This document shows positions 1 through 7,995 of a stretch of DNA of 22,163 nucleotides, one piece after another. The translations under genes and the position numbers were made by a program. The notes under the pieces were generated by a model. The model ran no database searches, was not told the origin of the DNA, and worked only from the letters and a program-made list of their open reading frames with translations. This DNA is from Dehalococcoidales bacterium (GTDB lineage: Bacteria > Chloroflexota > Dehalococcoidia > Dehalococcoidales > RBG-16-60-22), in assembly GCA_030603605.1 (NCBI GenBank), contig JAUVXN010000009.1, positions 1 to 22,163 of the forward strand. The letters are read 5' to 3'. Position 1 is the first letter of the stretch, and each line of letters begins with the position of its first letter.

Positions 1-203
1 GCATGAGCCGTTAGCTTTACGCCCTTCCTGGCAGCCACGTCAGCAACCAGGCGAGCGCCCCCCTCTCCCATCCTTACTCCCTGGACAAACTCTATCTCCA
101 TACAGCCCAGCCCGAGCTCAGCGATGCGCTCAATACCACCTATGGTGGATTGAGTCCCAGCACTATGGGGAACGCCAGCAGTCCCGAAAAGCAACCCTTC
201 CAT
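1..203 (-). CDS. Endonuclease IV-like TIM-barrel protein, N-terminal part (cut by window edge)
   Basis: Sixty-seven codons are visible, starting at the ATG whose first base is 203 and running off the left edge. The N-terminus reads MEGLLFGTAGVPHSA, followed by a GIERIAELGL helix, then MEIEFVQGVRM and VKLTAH. This pattern of a first beta-strand with FGTAG, then a helix, then an E-x-E/F-V-x-G-V-R-M strand, is typical of the apurinic/apyrimidinic endonuclease family 2 (endonuclease IV, xylose-isomerase-like TIM barrel), especially the form found in archaea and some deep-branching bacteria. Members use a metal cluster to cut DNA at abasic sites, but those metal ligands lie in the missing part. 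A G-rich stretch just upstream (GGGGTGG) could serve as ribosome-binding site. The gene lies 22 bases downstream of the tRNA-Thr on the same strand and may be cotranscribed with it. A sugar isomerase-like relative of the fold cannot be excluded. Confidence 0.75.
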   Translation of the reverse strand, partial: MEGLLFGTAGVPHSAGTQSTIGGIERIAELGLGCMEIEFVQGVRMGEGGARLVADVAARKGVKLTAH

Positions 204-225
204 TTGCCACCCCAAGTTCAAACTG

Positions 226-300
226 TGGAGCCAGCGGTCAGATTCGAACTGACGACCGGCGGTTTACGAAACCGCTGCTCTACCCCTGAGCTACGCTGGC
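226..300 (-). tRNA. tRNA-Thr (anticodon CGU)
   Basis: Read on the minus strand, the 75 bases fold as a complete cloverleaf. The acceptor stem is GCCAGCG with CGCTGGC, the D stem is GCTC/GAGC, and the anticodon stem is GCGGT/ACCGC with a 7-base loop TTCGTAA, giving anticodon CGT. The variable loop has five bases, the T arm is GTCAG-TTCGAAT-CTGAC, the discriminator is T, and a genomically encoded CCA covers 226-228. The anticodon reads the threonine codon ACG. A candidate extended -10 promoter lies a few bases upstream. Confidence 0.96.
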
Positions 301-311
301 TTTACTTAAAA

Positions 312-340
312 AGTATAACACAAACTGAATAGCGCATAAA
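312..340 (-). promoter_or_regulatory. Candidate sigma70 promoter for tRNA-Thr
   Basis: On the minus strand the box TATACT (312-317) is preceded by TGT, which makes an extended -10 element. Seventeen bases further upstream is a weak -35 (TTTATG, 335-340). The predicted start of transcription is near 305, only about five bases before the tRNA, as is common for tRNA genes. It is divergent from the ribosomal operon promoter. Confidence 0.5.
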
Positions 341-371
341 ATAAAAAATTGCGAACCAAAGACCACGCTTG

Positions 372-401
372 TTGACAATTAATCTTTAGTTGTGCTAGAC
401 T
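372..401 (+). promoter_or_regulatory. Candidate sigma70 promoter of the ribosomal operon
   Basis: A perfect TTGACA (372-377) is followed after 18 bases by TAGACT (396-401). TGC directly before the -10 gives an extended -10 element. The predicted transcription start is near 408, about 118 bases before the rpsL start. It is the best promoter-like sequence I see for the 37-gene cluster, whose internal gaps are too small for much control DNA. Confidence 0.7.
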
Positions 402-426
402 TAGGTTTTAGCGCTTGGTATTCAAC

Positions 427-469
427 TATAGCTGATAAATTGAAATATAGTGCTCAATCTATCGCTATA
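427..469 (+). promoter_or_regulatory. Leader RNA stem upstream of the palindrome
   Basis: TATAGC-T-GAT (427-436) pairs with ATC-GCTATA (461-469), leaving one bulged T at 433. Inside it, ATTGA (439-443) pairs with TCAAT (454-458) around a 10-base loop. The structure lies fully within the predicted untranslated leader of rpsL. A role, for example as a binding site for a ribosomal protein that represses its own operon, is inferred only. Confidence 0.4.
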
Positions 470-472
470 TAC

Positions 473-502
473 TTATTGGATGAGCCTGGGCTCATCCAAT
501 AA
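473..502 (+). promoter_or_regulatory. Perfect 30-base palindrome in the rpsL leader
   Basis: TTATTGGATGAGCC (473-486) and GGCTCATCCAATAA (489-502) are perfect inverted copies separated by TG. As RNA this gives a stem of about 13 base pairs closed by a four-base loop; as DNA it is a two-fold symmetric operator-like site. It ends 12 bases before the GGAGG ribosome-binding site (515-519) of rpsL. No run of T follows it, so it is not a normal intrinsic terminator. Possible roles are an mRNA stability element, a ribosomal-protein binding site or a repressor operator. Confidence 0.7.
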
Positions 503-525
503 AATTGTAGGGCAGGAGGAAAAGA

Positions 526-957
526 TTGCCAACTATTAATCAGCTCATTCGTAAGGGGCGCAAAAAGGTCGTTAAAAAGACCAAATCGCCGGCGTTGCGC
601 TTTACCTATAATGCTTTGAAGAATAAGATGATGGAGGGAAAGGGCTCGCCGCAGAAGCGAGGAGTTTGCACTCAAGTTAAGACTACCACTCCAAAAAAGC
701 CCAACTCGGCATTGCGCAAAATAGCCAGGGTACGGCTGACTAATGGGATGGAAGTAACGGCTTATATTCCCGGTGAGGGACACGAGCTACAGGAACACTC
801 TGTGGTTCTGATTCGCGGGGGGCGGGTGAAAGATTTACCCGGAGTCCGCTACCATATTGTCCGCGGAGCACTGGATACAAGCGGTGTAGCTAACCGCCAT
901 CAAGGTCGTAGTAAGTATGGAAGCAAACTACCCGGAGAAAAAGCGGAGATTACCTAA
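526..957 (+). CDS. rpsL: 30S ribosomal protein S12
   Basis: S12 sits at the decoding centre of the small subunit and helps control accuracy. The start is TTG at 526, giving [15 protein letters not shown], preceded by AGGAGG with a 6-base spacer. The hallmark segments [13 protein letters not shown] and [14 protein letters not shown] are intact and carry the wild-type lysines associated with streptomycin sensitivity. The protein has 143 residues against 124 in E. coli. The excess is a 14-residue insertion between PAL (residues 22-24) and SPQKRGVC (41-48), containing [15 protein letters not shown], plus about five extra residues at the C-terminus. It is the first gene of the operon, and its stop codon is part of the rpsG ribosome-binding site. 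Confidence 0.98.
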   Translation: MPTINQLIRKGRKKVVKKTKSPALRFTYNALKNKMMEGKGSPQKRGVCTQVKTTTPKKPNSALRKIARVRLTNGMEVTAYIPGEGHELQEHSVVLIRGGRVKDLPGVRYHIVRGALDTSGVANRHQGRSKYGSKLPGEKAEIT

Positions 958-966
958 GGAGAAAAA

Positions 967-1437
967 ATGCCAAGGCGAGCCAGAGCTACAAAAAGAGAAA
1001 CACCTCCTGATGCCAGGTACCACAGTGTAACCATAGCTAAGTTGATTAATAAAATAATGATGCGGGGTAAAAAGAGGACAGCAGAGAGCATTACCTATGG
1101 CGCTCTGCAGTTATTGGAACAGCAGGTATCAAAAGACCCGGCTACTGCTTTGGAGCAGGCGGTAAAGAATGCTACCCCAATGCTTGAGGTTAAGCCACGT
1201 CGGGTTGGTGGTGCTACCTATCAGGTGCCAGTGGAGGTTCGGCCTGACCGCGGTCTCTTCCTAGCTTTACGCTGGCTACTACAATCAGCCAGAGCCAGGA
1301 AAGGTAAATCCATGATAGAGAAACTGGCTGCTGAACTTACCGATGCCTTCCAGGGACAAGGAGCAACTATTAAAAAGCGTGAGGACACTCATAGAATGGC
1401 TGAGGCCAATAGAGCCTTTGCCCACTATAGATGGTGA
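967..1437 (+). CDS. rpsG: 30S ribosomal protein S7
   Basis: S7 starts assembly of the 30S head by binding the 3' major domain of 16S rRNA, and it contacts E-site tRNA. At 156 residues it has the usual bacterial length. The N-terminal run MPRRARATKR is basic, the family signature around DARYHSVTIAKLINKIM and GKKRTAESITYGAL follows, and the C-terminal AEANRAFAHYRW is the standard end. AAGGAG (956-961) lies five bases before the ATG. In E. coli S7 represses its own operon through the rpsL-rpsG junction; here the junction is only nine bases, so any such site would have to lie elsewhere, for instance in the leader. Confidence 0.98.
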   Translation: MPRRARATKRETPPDARYHSVTIAKLINKIMMRGKKRTAESITYGALQLLEQQVSKDPATALEQAVKNATPMLEVKPRRVGGATYQVPVEVRPDRGLFLALRWLLQSARARKGKSMIEKLAAELTDAFQGQGATIKKREDTHRMAEANRAFAHYRW

Positions 1438-1493
1438 GAGGTTATCCTATTAGCACTGTAGTAAAAAGCCCAATATTAGTAGAGGATAGAACC

Positions 1494-3581
1494 GTGCCTA
1501 GGCGTTTTCCTTTAGAACGAATCCGAAATATAGGCATTATCGCTCACATTGATGCCGGTAAGACCACCGTCACCGAAAGAATACTATATTATACTGGTCG
1601 TACCTATAAGATTGGTGAGGTGGATGAAGGCACTGCCGTAATGGATTGGATGGAACAGGAGCGAGCACGTGGTATTACCATCACGGCAGCAGCTACCATC
1701 TGCTACTGGCAGGACTACCACATCAATATTATTGATACGCCGGGGCATGTGGATTTTACCGCTGAAGTGGAACGCAGTCTTAGAGTACTGGATGGGGGAG
1801 TGGTGGTTTTTGATGGCGTAGCTGGAGTTGAGGCTCAATCGGAGACGGTATGGCGACAGGCTGACCGCTATCTTGTGCCCAGGATTTGCTTTATCAACAA
1901 GATGGACCGAGTAGGTGCTAATTTTAACCGAACTTTATCTATGATCGAACAACGATTGAAAGCTAGACCCCTCCCAATACAGCTTCCTTTAAGCAGTGAC
2001 GACTCTTATGACGGAATTATTGACCTCGTGGAGAATAAGGCATGGCACTTTGATGGGGAACCTGATTCAGAACCACAGGAAGTGCCTATTCCGGAATCAG
2101 AACAGACGATATGTGCTGAATTTCGCCAAGCATTAATCGAAAAATTGGCTGAATACGATGACCCGATTATGGAAGCTTATCTTGAGGGTAGCAACATTAC
2201 TGCCACCATGTTAAGACGAGCTCTAAGGAGAGTAACCCTAGCCAACAAAGGAGTGCCCATTCTTTGTGGCAGTGCGCTGAGGAACAAAGGCGTCCAGCCA
2301 CTACTTGATGCTATTGTCAGTTATCTGCCCTCTCCATTAGATATGCCACCGATACGGGCTATTGAGACCAAGCAGGGAACTGAAGTCACACGCCCTGCCA
2401 GTGATGAAGCTCTCTTTTCGGCACTAGCCTTTAAGGTAGTTTCTGATCCCTTTGTGGGCAGACTCGTCTATTTTAGAGTATATTCGGGCAGAGTGGGGGT
2501 AGGAAAGCAGGTATTTAATGCAACCCGCGGTAAGCGAGAACGCATAGGGCGCCTATTGCTAATGCATGCTAATCGTCGGGAAGAGGTAGTTACAGCAGAC
2601 ACCGGAGCTATTGTTGCCACATTAGGTCTTAAAAATACCTTTACCGGCGATACTCTATGCGAGTCCTCCCAGCCAGTGCTTCTTGAATCTATCCGCTTCC
2701 CTGAACCAGTGCTCTCTATTGCCATTGAGCCTAAAACAAGAGCTGACCAAGACAAAATGGGGGAAGCCTTACAAAAGCTGACCGAAGAGGACCCCACCTT
2801 CAGGGTAGCTTACAATGAGGAGACAGGACAAACGGTTATCTCGGGTATGGGTGAGCTTCACCTGGAGGTGATAGTCAGTAGATTAATTAGTGAATTCGGG
2901 GTGGGGGCAAAGGTAGGCAAACCTAGAGTTGCCTATAAGGAGACCATTACTGTGCCAGTGCGAGCTGAAGGGAAATTTATTCGGCAAACTGGGGGGCGTG
3001 GTCAATATGGTCATGTCAATCTTGAACTTGAGCCTGCGGAGCGCGGCAGCGGCTTCCAGTTTATAAACCGCATCAAAGGTGCAACTATACCAAGGCAATA
3101 CATCCCTGCGGTTGAACTTGGCATTGAAGAGGCTACAGAGACCGGCGTCCTGGCTGGCTACCCGGTAGTTGATATTAAAGCCACTCTTTATGATGGCAGT
3201 TATCACGATGTTGATTCTTCCGAGATAGCTTTTAAGATGGCGGGCTCAATGGCGCTGAGGGAAGGTATCAAAAAGGCTAAACCTGTCCTTCTAGAGCCTA
3301 TTATGAAGTTAGAAGTGGTTACACCAGAACAGTTTCTTGGCGATGTCATCGGTGACCTCAATTCCAAGAGGGGACATATTGAGGTTATTGACACCCAAGG
3401 TGAAATGTATATTATTCATTGCTTTGTGCCCTTAGCTGAGACCTTCGGTTATGCCACCAGGCTCAGGTCGTTAACTCAGGGTAGAGCTACACATTCTATG
3501 GAATTCTATCGCTATAAGAAGCTACCAGCGGAACTGACCGACCAGATTACTGAAAAAGTTGCGGGTAAAAGATATGGCTAA
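1494..3581 (+). CDS. fusA: Elongation factor G (translocation GTPase)
   Basis: EF-G uses GTP to move tRNAs and mRNA through the ribosome and, with RRF, recycles ribosomes. All G motifs are present: AHIDAGKTT (P-loop, residues 17-25), RGITIT (switch I), DTPGH (switch II), NKMD and GSAL. Domain IV carries GGRGQYGHV and domain V the [11 protein letters not shown] segment. I choose GTG at 1494, giving 695 residues starting [22 protein letters not shown] (1481-1486) lies seven bases upstream, and family members normally begin just before this segment. A longer reading from ATG 1431 would add 21 unrelated residues, overlaps rpsG and has no ribosome-binding site. The end overlaps rpsJ by eight bases. 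No tuf gene follows, unlike the classic str operon. Confidence 0.97.
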   Translation: MPRRFPLERIRNIGIIAHIDAGKTTVTERILYYTGRTYKIGEVDEGTAVMDWMEQERARGITITAAATICYWQDYHINIIDTPGHVDFTAEVERSLRVLDGGVVVFDGVAGVEAQSETVWRQADRYLVPRICFINKMDRVGANFNRTLSMIEQRLKARPLPIQLPLSSDDSYDGIIDLVENKAWHFDGEPDSEPQEVPIPESEQTICAEFRQALIEKLAEYDDPIMEAYLEGSNITATMLRRALRRVTLANKGVPILCGSALRNKGVQPLLDAIVSYLPSPLDMPPIRAIETKQGTEVTRPASDEALFSALAFKVVSDPFVGRLVYFRVYSGRVGVGKQVFNATRGKRERIGRLLLMHANRREEVVTADTGAIVATLGLKNTFTGDTLCESSQPVLLESIRFPEPVLSIAIEPKTRADQDKMGEALQKLTEEDPTFRVAYNEETGQTVISGMGELHLEVIVSRLISEFGVGAKVGKPRVAYKETITVPVRAEGKFIRQTGGRGQYGHVNLELEPAERGSGFQFINRIKGATIPRQYIPAVELGIEEATETGVLAGYPVVDIKATLYDGSYHDVDSSEIAFKMAGSMALREGIKKAKPVLLEPIMKLEVVTPEQFLGDVIGDLNSKRGHIEVIDTQGEMYIIHCFVPLAETFGYATRLRSLTQGRATHSMEFYRYKKLPAELTDQITEKVAGKRYG

Positions 3582-3882
3582 ACAGAAGATTCGTATCAAG
3601 CTAAAGGGTTTTGACCACAAGATAGTTGACCAATCTGCTCAGCAGATTGTGGAGGCAGTTGAGCGTACCGGGGCGGTTGTTGTTGGGCCGGTACCTCTAC
3701 CTACTCATACTCTGAAGTTCAGCGTTATCCGTTCCCCGTTTATAGATAAGGACTCGCAGGAGCAGTTTGAAATTCGAACCCACAAGCGTATTATTGATAT
3801 TGTTGAGACGACTTCTAAAACCATAGACGCTTTAACCAAGCTAAACTTACCCTCAGGGGTTGAAATAGATATTAAATTATAA
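3574..3882 (+). CDS. rpsJ: 30S ribosomal protein S10
   Basis: S10 is a 30S head protein and, as NusE, also a transcription antitermination factor that pairs with NusB. The 102-residue protein begins [19 protein letters not shown] at ATG 3574. An upstream in-frame TTG at 3559 would add five residues but is not favoured by family length. The GPVPLPT and [20 protein letters not shown] segments are canonical. The start codon lies inside the end of fusA (eight-base overlap) with only a weak Shine-Dalgarno, so translation is probably coupled to fusA. This gene opens what is the separate S10 operon in E. coli. Confidence 0.97.
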   Translation: MAKQKIRIKLKGFDHKIVDQSAQQIVEAVERTGAVVVGPVPLPTHTLKFSVIRSPFIDKDSQEQFEIRTHKRIIDIVETTSKTIDALTKLNLPSGVEIDIKL

Positions 3883-3911
3883 AGACAAATTATTCTAAGA
3901 GAGCTAAAAAT

Positions 3912-4535
3912 ATGAGTCAAGGGATTATCGGCAAGAAACTGGGCATGTCTCAAATATTCAGGGACGATGGTAAAGTGGCGGCAGTAACCGCCATTGAGGC
4001 TGGGCCATGCACGATAACACAGGTGAAAACCGCAGCTAAAGATGGCTATAATGCCATCCAGATTGGTTTCGGTGAAGCCAAAAAATCTAAGTCCCCCAAG
4101 CGAGGGCAACCCAAGGGAGTCAAGCAGTTTAAGTATCTACGGGAATTCATGTCAGGTGAGGGTGAAGCTGCTGAAGTTGGGCAAAAGATTGATGTTAGCC
4201 TGTTTAAGGTCGGTGACCTGGTTAATGTTACCGGGGTGTCAAAAGGTAAGGGCTTTGCCGGTGTAGTAAAACGCCACCATTTTGCCGGCGGACCCAAAAC
4301 ACACGGGCAGTCTGACCGACACCGTGCCCCAGGCTCTATAGGCGCTACTACCTCTCCGGGTAGGGTGTTCAAAGGAACGCGTATGGCAGGACACATGGGA
4401 GACAGGCAAGTGACGGCGCGTAACCTAGAAGTATTTGAAGCTGTTCCTGCCCGCAACCTATTGCTGGTTAAGGGAGCCGTACCCGGGAGCAGGAATGGTT
4501 TGCTACTGATAAAGAAATCAGGCAGGGGGAAGTAA
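3912..4535 (+). CDS. rplC: 50S ribosomal protein L3
   Basis: L3 is an early-assembling large-subunit protein whose long loop reaches towards the peptidyl-transferase centre. The 207 residues open with GIIGKKLGMSQIF, the family N-terminus. The central extension with KGKGFAGVVKRHHF, GPKTHG and the PGSIGATTSPGRVFKGTRMAG segment is characteristic. The glutamine that E. coli L3 carries, and that is methylated, in this loop is not obvious here (GATTSPG). It follows rpsJ by 29 bases and leads closely into rplD. Confidence 0.98.
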   Translation: MSQGIIGKKLGMSQIFRDDGKVAAVTAIEAGPCTITQVKTAAKDGYNAIQIGFGEAKKSKSPKRGQPKGVKQFKYLREFMSGEGEAAEVGQKIDVSLFKVGDLVNVTGVSKGKGFAGVVKRHHFAGGPKTHGQSDRHRAPGSIGATTSPGRVFKGTRMAGHMGDRQVTARNLEVFEAVPARNLLLVKGAVPGSRNGLLLIKKSGRGK

Positions 4536-4539
4536 GGAA

Positions 4540-5196
4540 GTGCAAATTCCAGTCTATAGCCTTACCGGGGAAGTAGTTGAACACATTGAAATAAGCGACC
4601 AGGTTTTTGCTGTGCCGTTTAATGAAGGAGTAGTGCACCAGGCAATGGTAAGACAGCAGGCAAATGCCCGCCAGGGAACTGCTTCCACTAAAACCAGGAG
4701 CGAAGTTTCTGGCAGTAGTAAGAAACTGTTTCGGCAGAAGGGCACTGGCTTCGCTCGGGCTGGCAGCCGGCGGTCACCGCTGCGTCGGGGAGGTGGTATT
4801 ACTTTTGGTCCTCAGCCGAGAAGCTACAGGCAGGCAATGCCAAAAAAGATGCGCCAGTTAGCCCTAAAGTGTGCCCTTTCCGCAAAGGCTAGAGACGAAG
4901 AGTTAAAGGTCCTAGAGGAATTGAAGCTCGAGGAGCCTAAAACTAAGAGGATGGTACAGATTTTGACTGCCCTCGGGGTGGATTCCTCAGTTCTTATTAT
5001 TACCTCCGAGCCGGAAGACAGCGTGGTTAAATCGGCTCGCAATCTGAAAGGAATCAAGACAATGCCAGCCAATCTAATCAATGTGCTTGACATCCTTTCC
5101 TATAAGATATTATTAATGACGGTAACCGCGGTGCACAAAGTAGAGCAGCTATGGGGGGAGAAGCTGGCTGAAGAGGTGAAGCATGCATCTTTATGA
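4540..5196 (+). CDS. rplD: 50S ribosomal protein L4
   Basis: L4 lines the narrow part of the nascent-peptide tunnel, and in E. coli it represses its own operon. The start is GTG at 4540 (MQIPVYSLTGEVVEHI), four bases after the rplC stop, with AAGGAAG overlapping the junction. The 218-residue protein has the long basic tunnel loop at about residues 60-95, containing FRQKGTGFARAGSRRSPL and GGGITFGPQPRSY. The C-terminal half has the usual alpha/beta fold, with NLINVLDILSYKILLMT near the end. The last 14 bases overlap rplW. Confidence 0.97.
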   Translation: MQIPVYSLTGEVVEHIEISDQVFAVPFNEGVVHQAMVRQQANARQGTASTKTRSEVSGSSKKLFRQKGTGFARAGSRRSPLRRGGGITFGPQPRSYRQAMPKKMRQLALKCALSAKARDEELKVLEELKLEEPKTKRMVQILTALGVDSSVLIITSEPEDSVVKSARNLKGIKTMPANLINVLDILSYKILLMTVTAVHKVEQLWGEKLAEEVKHASL

Positions 5197-5467
5197 AGTT
5201 TTGCGCCGTCCGTTAATAACAGAAAAGAATGCCGCACTTCAAGCGCAAGGCAAATATGCCTTTGAGGTAGCTGAAGAGGCTAACAAACCCCAGATTAAAC
5301 AGGCTGTGGAAAAGGCCTTTACGGTAAAGGTTACCGCAGTTAATGTGATAACAGTGCCGGGCAAGATGCGAAGGGTGGGGAGACGACGGGTACTAACTCA
5401 ATCCTGGAAAAAGGCACTTGTCAGCCTCAAGCCAGGAGATAAGATAGAATTCTTTGAGGGTGTTTAG
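5183..5467 (+). CDS. rplW: 50S ribosomal protein L23
   Basis: L23 sits at the exit of the peptide tunnel, where it docks trigger factor and the signal recognition particle. The 94 residues start with MHLYEVLRRPLITEK, the family hallmark, and contain VKVTAVNVITVPGKMRR followed by the strand ending KIEFFEGV. Its ATG lies within the last codons of rplD, with GAGGTGA just upstream, so coupled translation is likely. Confidence 0.97.
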   Translation: MHLYEVLRRPLITEKNAALQAQGKYAFEVAEEANKPQIKQAVEKAFTVKVTAVNVITVPGKMRRVGRRRVLTQSWKKALVSLKPGDKIEFFEGV

Positions 5468-5489
5468 ATTTTATGAAGGGGGAAGCTGA

Positions 5490-6317
5490 GTGGCATTAAA
5501 AGTATATCGTCCAACCTCTCCCGGCAGACGGGGGATGAGCGGCTCTACTTTTGAAGAAATAACCAAAGGTAAGCCAGAGAAATCGCTGCTCTTACCTCTC
5601 AAGAAGCGGGGGGGACGTAATAATCAAGGGAGACTAACTGTTCGCCACCGGGGTGGGGGCGTGAAGCGAAAACTCCGAATTATTGACTTCAAGCGAGATA
5701 AGGCTGGCGTTCCGGGCAGGGTGGCCGCTATTGAATATGACCCCAACCGTTCCGCGCGCATTGCTCTCATCTACTATGTTGATGGGGAAAAACGTTATAT
5801 CCTTGCCCCGACAGAACTCAGTGTCGGGGATATCATAAAGTCAGGCAGTGATGCTGAAGTAAAGGTGGGGAATGCTCTACCCCTGAAGCTAATCCCGACT
5901 GGCAGCCCAATACATAACATTGAGCTGGAGAGGGGGAGAGGTGGACAACTGGTGCGGAGTGCCGGGGTAGCCGCTCAACTAATGGTAAAAGAAGGTGAAT
6001 ATGCCTTAGTTAGATTACCATCTGGCGAGATGCGGCGTATTCGCGGAGACTGCATGGCTACCATCGGACAGATAGGGAATGTCGACCACCAAAATATCAA
6101 GTTGGGCAAGGCAGGTCGCAAACGGTTGTTAGGCCGGAGACCCACGGTGAGGGGCTCAGCGATGAGTCCGCGTGACCATCCTCATGGTGGTGGTGAAGGC
6201 AGAAGTCCGATAGGCCTACCCGGACCCAAAACGCCATGGGGCAAACCAGCTCTGGGGTATAGAACCCGCAAGCCAAAAGCTTCAGATAAAATGATTGTTA
6301 AGCGTAGAGGGAAATAG
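5490..6317 (+). CDS. rplB: 50S ribosomal protein L2
   Basis: L2 is a conserved 23S rRNA-binding protein needed for subunit joining and close to the peptidyl-transferase centre. The GTG start at 5490 gives [18 protein letters not shown], preceded by GAAGGGGGA. The 275-residue length is normal. [16 protein letters not shown] and the essential C-terminal histidine motif [14 protein letters not shown] are intact, followed by the basic tail [17 protein letters not shown]. Confidence 0.98.
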   Translation: MALKVYRPTSPGRRGMSGSTFEEITKGKPEKSLLLPLKKRGGRNNQGRLTVRHRGGGVKRKLRIIDFKRDKAGVPGRVAAIEYDPNRSARIALIYYVDGEKRYILAPTELSVGDIIKSGSDAEVKVGNALPLKLIPTGSPIHNIELERGRGGQLVRSAGVAAQLMVKEGEYALVRLPSGEMRRIRGDCMATIGQIGNVDHQNIKLGKAGRKRLLGRRPTVRGSAMSPRDHPHGGGEGRSPIGLPGPKTPWGKPALGYRTRKPKASDKMIVKRRGK

Positions 6318-6333
6318 GTAAACAGGGGGAGAA

Positions 6334-6624
6334 ATGCCAAGGTCAATTAAGAAAGGACCATACATTGATGGCAAACTGCTAAAAAAAGTAGAGGCAGTTA
6401 TCCGCTCCGGCCAGAAGGCAGTAATAAAGACCTGGGCACGCTCATCTACCATCCTGCCCCAGATGGTGGGACTTACTATTGGCGTGCACGATGGCAGGAG
6501 ACATGTGCCTATCTTCATTACGGAAAATATGGTGGGGCACAAATTGGGTGAGTTTGCTTTGACTCGAACCTTCAGAGGACACACCTCTAAGTCAGAGAAA
6601 ACTACTCAGGTAAGGCAAAAGTAG
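6334..6624 (+). CDS. rpsS: 30S ribosomal protein S19
   Basis: S19 is a head protein that forms a complex with S13 and bridges to the large subunit. The 96 residues begin [19 protein letters not shown]. The signature in the C-terminal half, [17 protein letters not shown], is complete. AGGGGGAGA precedes the ATG. It follows rplB by 16 bases, as in nearly all bacterial S10 operons. Confidence 0.97.
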   Translation: MPRSIKKGPYIDGKLLKKVEAVIRSGQKAVIKTWARSSTILPQMVGLTIGVHDGRRHVPIFITENMVGHKLGEFALTRTFRGHTSKSEKTTQVRQK

Positions 6625-6657
6625 GTTCCAGATTACCTAGTTTAGATAGGATATAAA

Positions 6658-6996
6658 ATGGAAGTAAGTGCAATAGCTAAGGATACAGGTATATCGGCTC
6701 GTAAAATACGTCCGCTGGTAGATATGGTACGGGGCAAAAAAGTGGACGAAGCGCTGACTATACTCAGGTTTACCCCGACACCAAACGCCCTGGTTGTCGC
6801 TAAGACGGTGAAGTCAGCAGCGGCTAATGCCGAGAATAATTTTCAGATGTCACCTTCGGATTTAAAGATTGTAACTATCTTTGCTGATGATGCTCCGACT
6901 CTGAAGAGGCATCGCCCCCGGGCCCGAGCGCGAGTCAGTCCTATCCTTAAACGTTCCAGTCATATTACAGTTATTGTTGCTGAGCAGGAGGATTAA
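6658..6996 (+). CDS. rplV: 50S ribosomal protein L22
   Basis: L22 contributes a beta-hairpin to the narrow part of the exit tunnel, near the macrolide site. The 112-residue protein has the helical N-terminal domain (ISARKIRPLVDMVRGKKVDEAL), the central KTVKSAAANAENN helix and the basic hairpin tip around LKRHRPRARARVSPILKRSSHI. Its stop codon is followed with no gap by the TTG start of rpsC. The Shine-Dalgarno (TAGGAT) is modest. Confidence 0.97.
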   Translation: MEVSAIAKDTGISARKIRPLVDMVRGKKVDEALTILRFTPTPNALVVAKTVKSAAANAENNFQMSPSDLKIVTIFADDAPTLKRHRPRARARVSPILKRSSHITVIVAEQED

Positions 6997-7995
6997 TTGG
7001 GTCATAAGGTTCATCCCATAGGTTTTAGACTTGGCATTATACAGGATTGGCAGGCAAATTGGTACGCCGATGCCCATTATACCGAGTCCTTGCAGGAAGA
7101 CCTGAAGCTTCGGCAGGCTATTGAGTCTGCGTATGCTGAAGCATCTATCTCCCTAGTACAGATTGATCGCCAGGCAAAAGAGGTAACGGTAACTATCCAT
7201 ACTGCCCGGCCGGGCATTGTCATCGGAAGAGGAGGACAACGAGTTGATGAACTGAGGCTTCGCCTTGAGAAACTTATCGGGAAGAGAATTCGATTGAATA
7301 TCCAGGAGATTCGGCAGGCTGAGCTTGATGCCAATTTAGTAGCTAAGACGATAGCCGAACAGATCCAACGCCGTATTGCCTACCGAAGAGCCATGAAACA
7401 GGCGATCTTTCGCACCATTCAGGCTGGTGCTAAGGGAATAAGAGTCAGTTGTTCCGGTAGATTGGGCGATGCAGAGATAGCTCGCCGCCAGACTATGCAT
7501 CAGGGGCAAGTACCATTGCATACAATACGGGCTGATATTGATTATGGTTTTACTGAGGCACGCACAACCTTAGGTCGGATTGGGGTAAAAGTCTGGATAT
7601 ATAAGGGGGAAATCCTTCCCGAACCTAAGAGGCTAGAAGTCGAGGAGATACCTGAGGAGATGCCTGTTGAGCTAGCCGCCAGTAAGGAAGCGGAGGTAGA
7701 GCTCCCTACTGCTGCCGAGCCAATAGAGAAGCCGGCTGAGCCGGTGGCTGTTGAAAGTGCCGAAGTGGTACCTGAAGTAAAAGCAGGAGAAAAACCGGCT
7801 AAACCAAGGGCAAGAAGAGTGAAGAAAGCAGTCACAAAAGAACCAGAAGAGAAGCCTGCCGAGCCGGTGGCTGTTGAAAGTGCCGAAGTGGTACCTGAAG
7901 TAAAAGCGGAAGAAAAACCGGCTAAACCAAGAAGAAGCAAGAAGACAACGCCAACAGCAGAGACAGGTAAAGAGGAGAAGGATGCTACAACCTAA
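6997..7995 (+). CDS. rpsC: 30S ribosomal protein S3 with long repetitive C-terminal tail
   Basis: S3 is part of the mRNA entry tunnel and its helicase activity. The TTG start at 6997 abuts the rplV stop, and GGAGG lies in the final codons of rplV. Residues 1 to about 206 form the normal protein: N-terminal [12 protein letters not shown], a KH domain with [15 protein letters not shown] (73-87), and the C-terminal domain with [14 protein letters not shown] and [17 protein letters not shown]. Residues 207-332 are an extra tail rich in Glu, Lys, Pro, Ala and Val, probably disordered. It contains a near-identical 28-residue block twice (244-271 and 285-312), each followed by a basic patch (RARRVKK, RRSKK). 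Total length is 332 against about 210-240 for most relatives. The end overlaps rplP by 14 bases. Confidence 0.97.
   Translation: MGHKVHPIGFRLGIIQDWQANWYADAHYTESLQEDLKLRQAIESAYAEASISLVQIDRQAKEVTVTIHTARPGIVIGRGGQRVDELRLRLEKLIGKRIRLNIQEIRQAELDANLVAKTIAEQIQRRIAYRRAMKQAIFRTIQAGAKGIRVSCSGRLGDAEIARRQTMHQGQVPLHTIRADIDYGFTEARTTLGRIGVKVWIYKGEILPEPKRLEVEEIPEEMPVELAASKEAEVELPTAAEPIEKPAEPVAVESAEVVPEVKAGEKPAKPRARRVKKAVTKEPEEKPAEPVAVESAEVVPEVKAEEKPAKPRRSKKTTPTAETGKEEKDATT
7726..7808 (+). repeat. Direct repeat copy 1 inside the rpsC tail
   Basis: This 83-base segment recurs 123 bases (41 codons) downstream with about four mismatches, in the same reading frame. It encodes the block that starts [15 protein letters not shown] in the S3 tail. 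Near-identity at silent positions points to a recent duplication or to continuing homogenisation. Confidence 0.9.
7849..7931 (+). repeat. Direct repeat copy 2 inside the rpsC tail
   Basis: This is the second copy of the in-frame 83-base repeat. From 7861 to 7931 only two bases differ from copy 1. The two copies are separated by a 40-base stretch coding for a lysine/arginine-rich spacer. Such repeats can expand or contract by slippage, so the tail length may vary between strains. Confidence 0.9.

Noticed and set aside
150..332. Plus-strand 60-codon frame across the tRNA
   Set aside because: It reads antisense through the tRNA-Thr and the endonuclease-like gene start and has no ribosome-binding site.
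4046..4456. Antisense 136-codon frame opposite rplC
   Set aside because: It is a shadow of the rplC codons, without a start signal or recognisable protein features. Similar antisense frames opposite fusA, rplD, rpsC, rpsE and truA were dismissed for the same reason.
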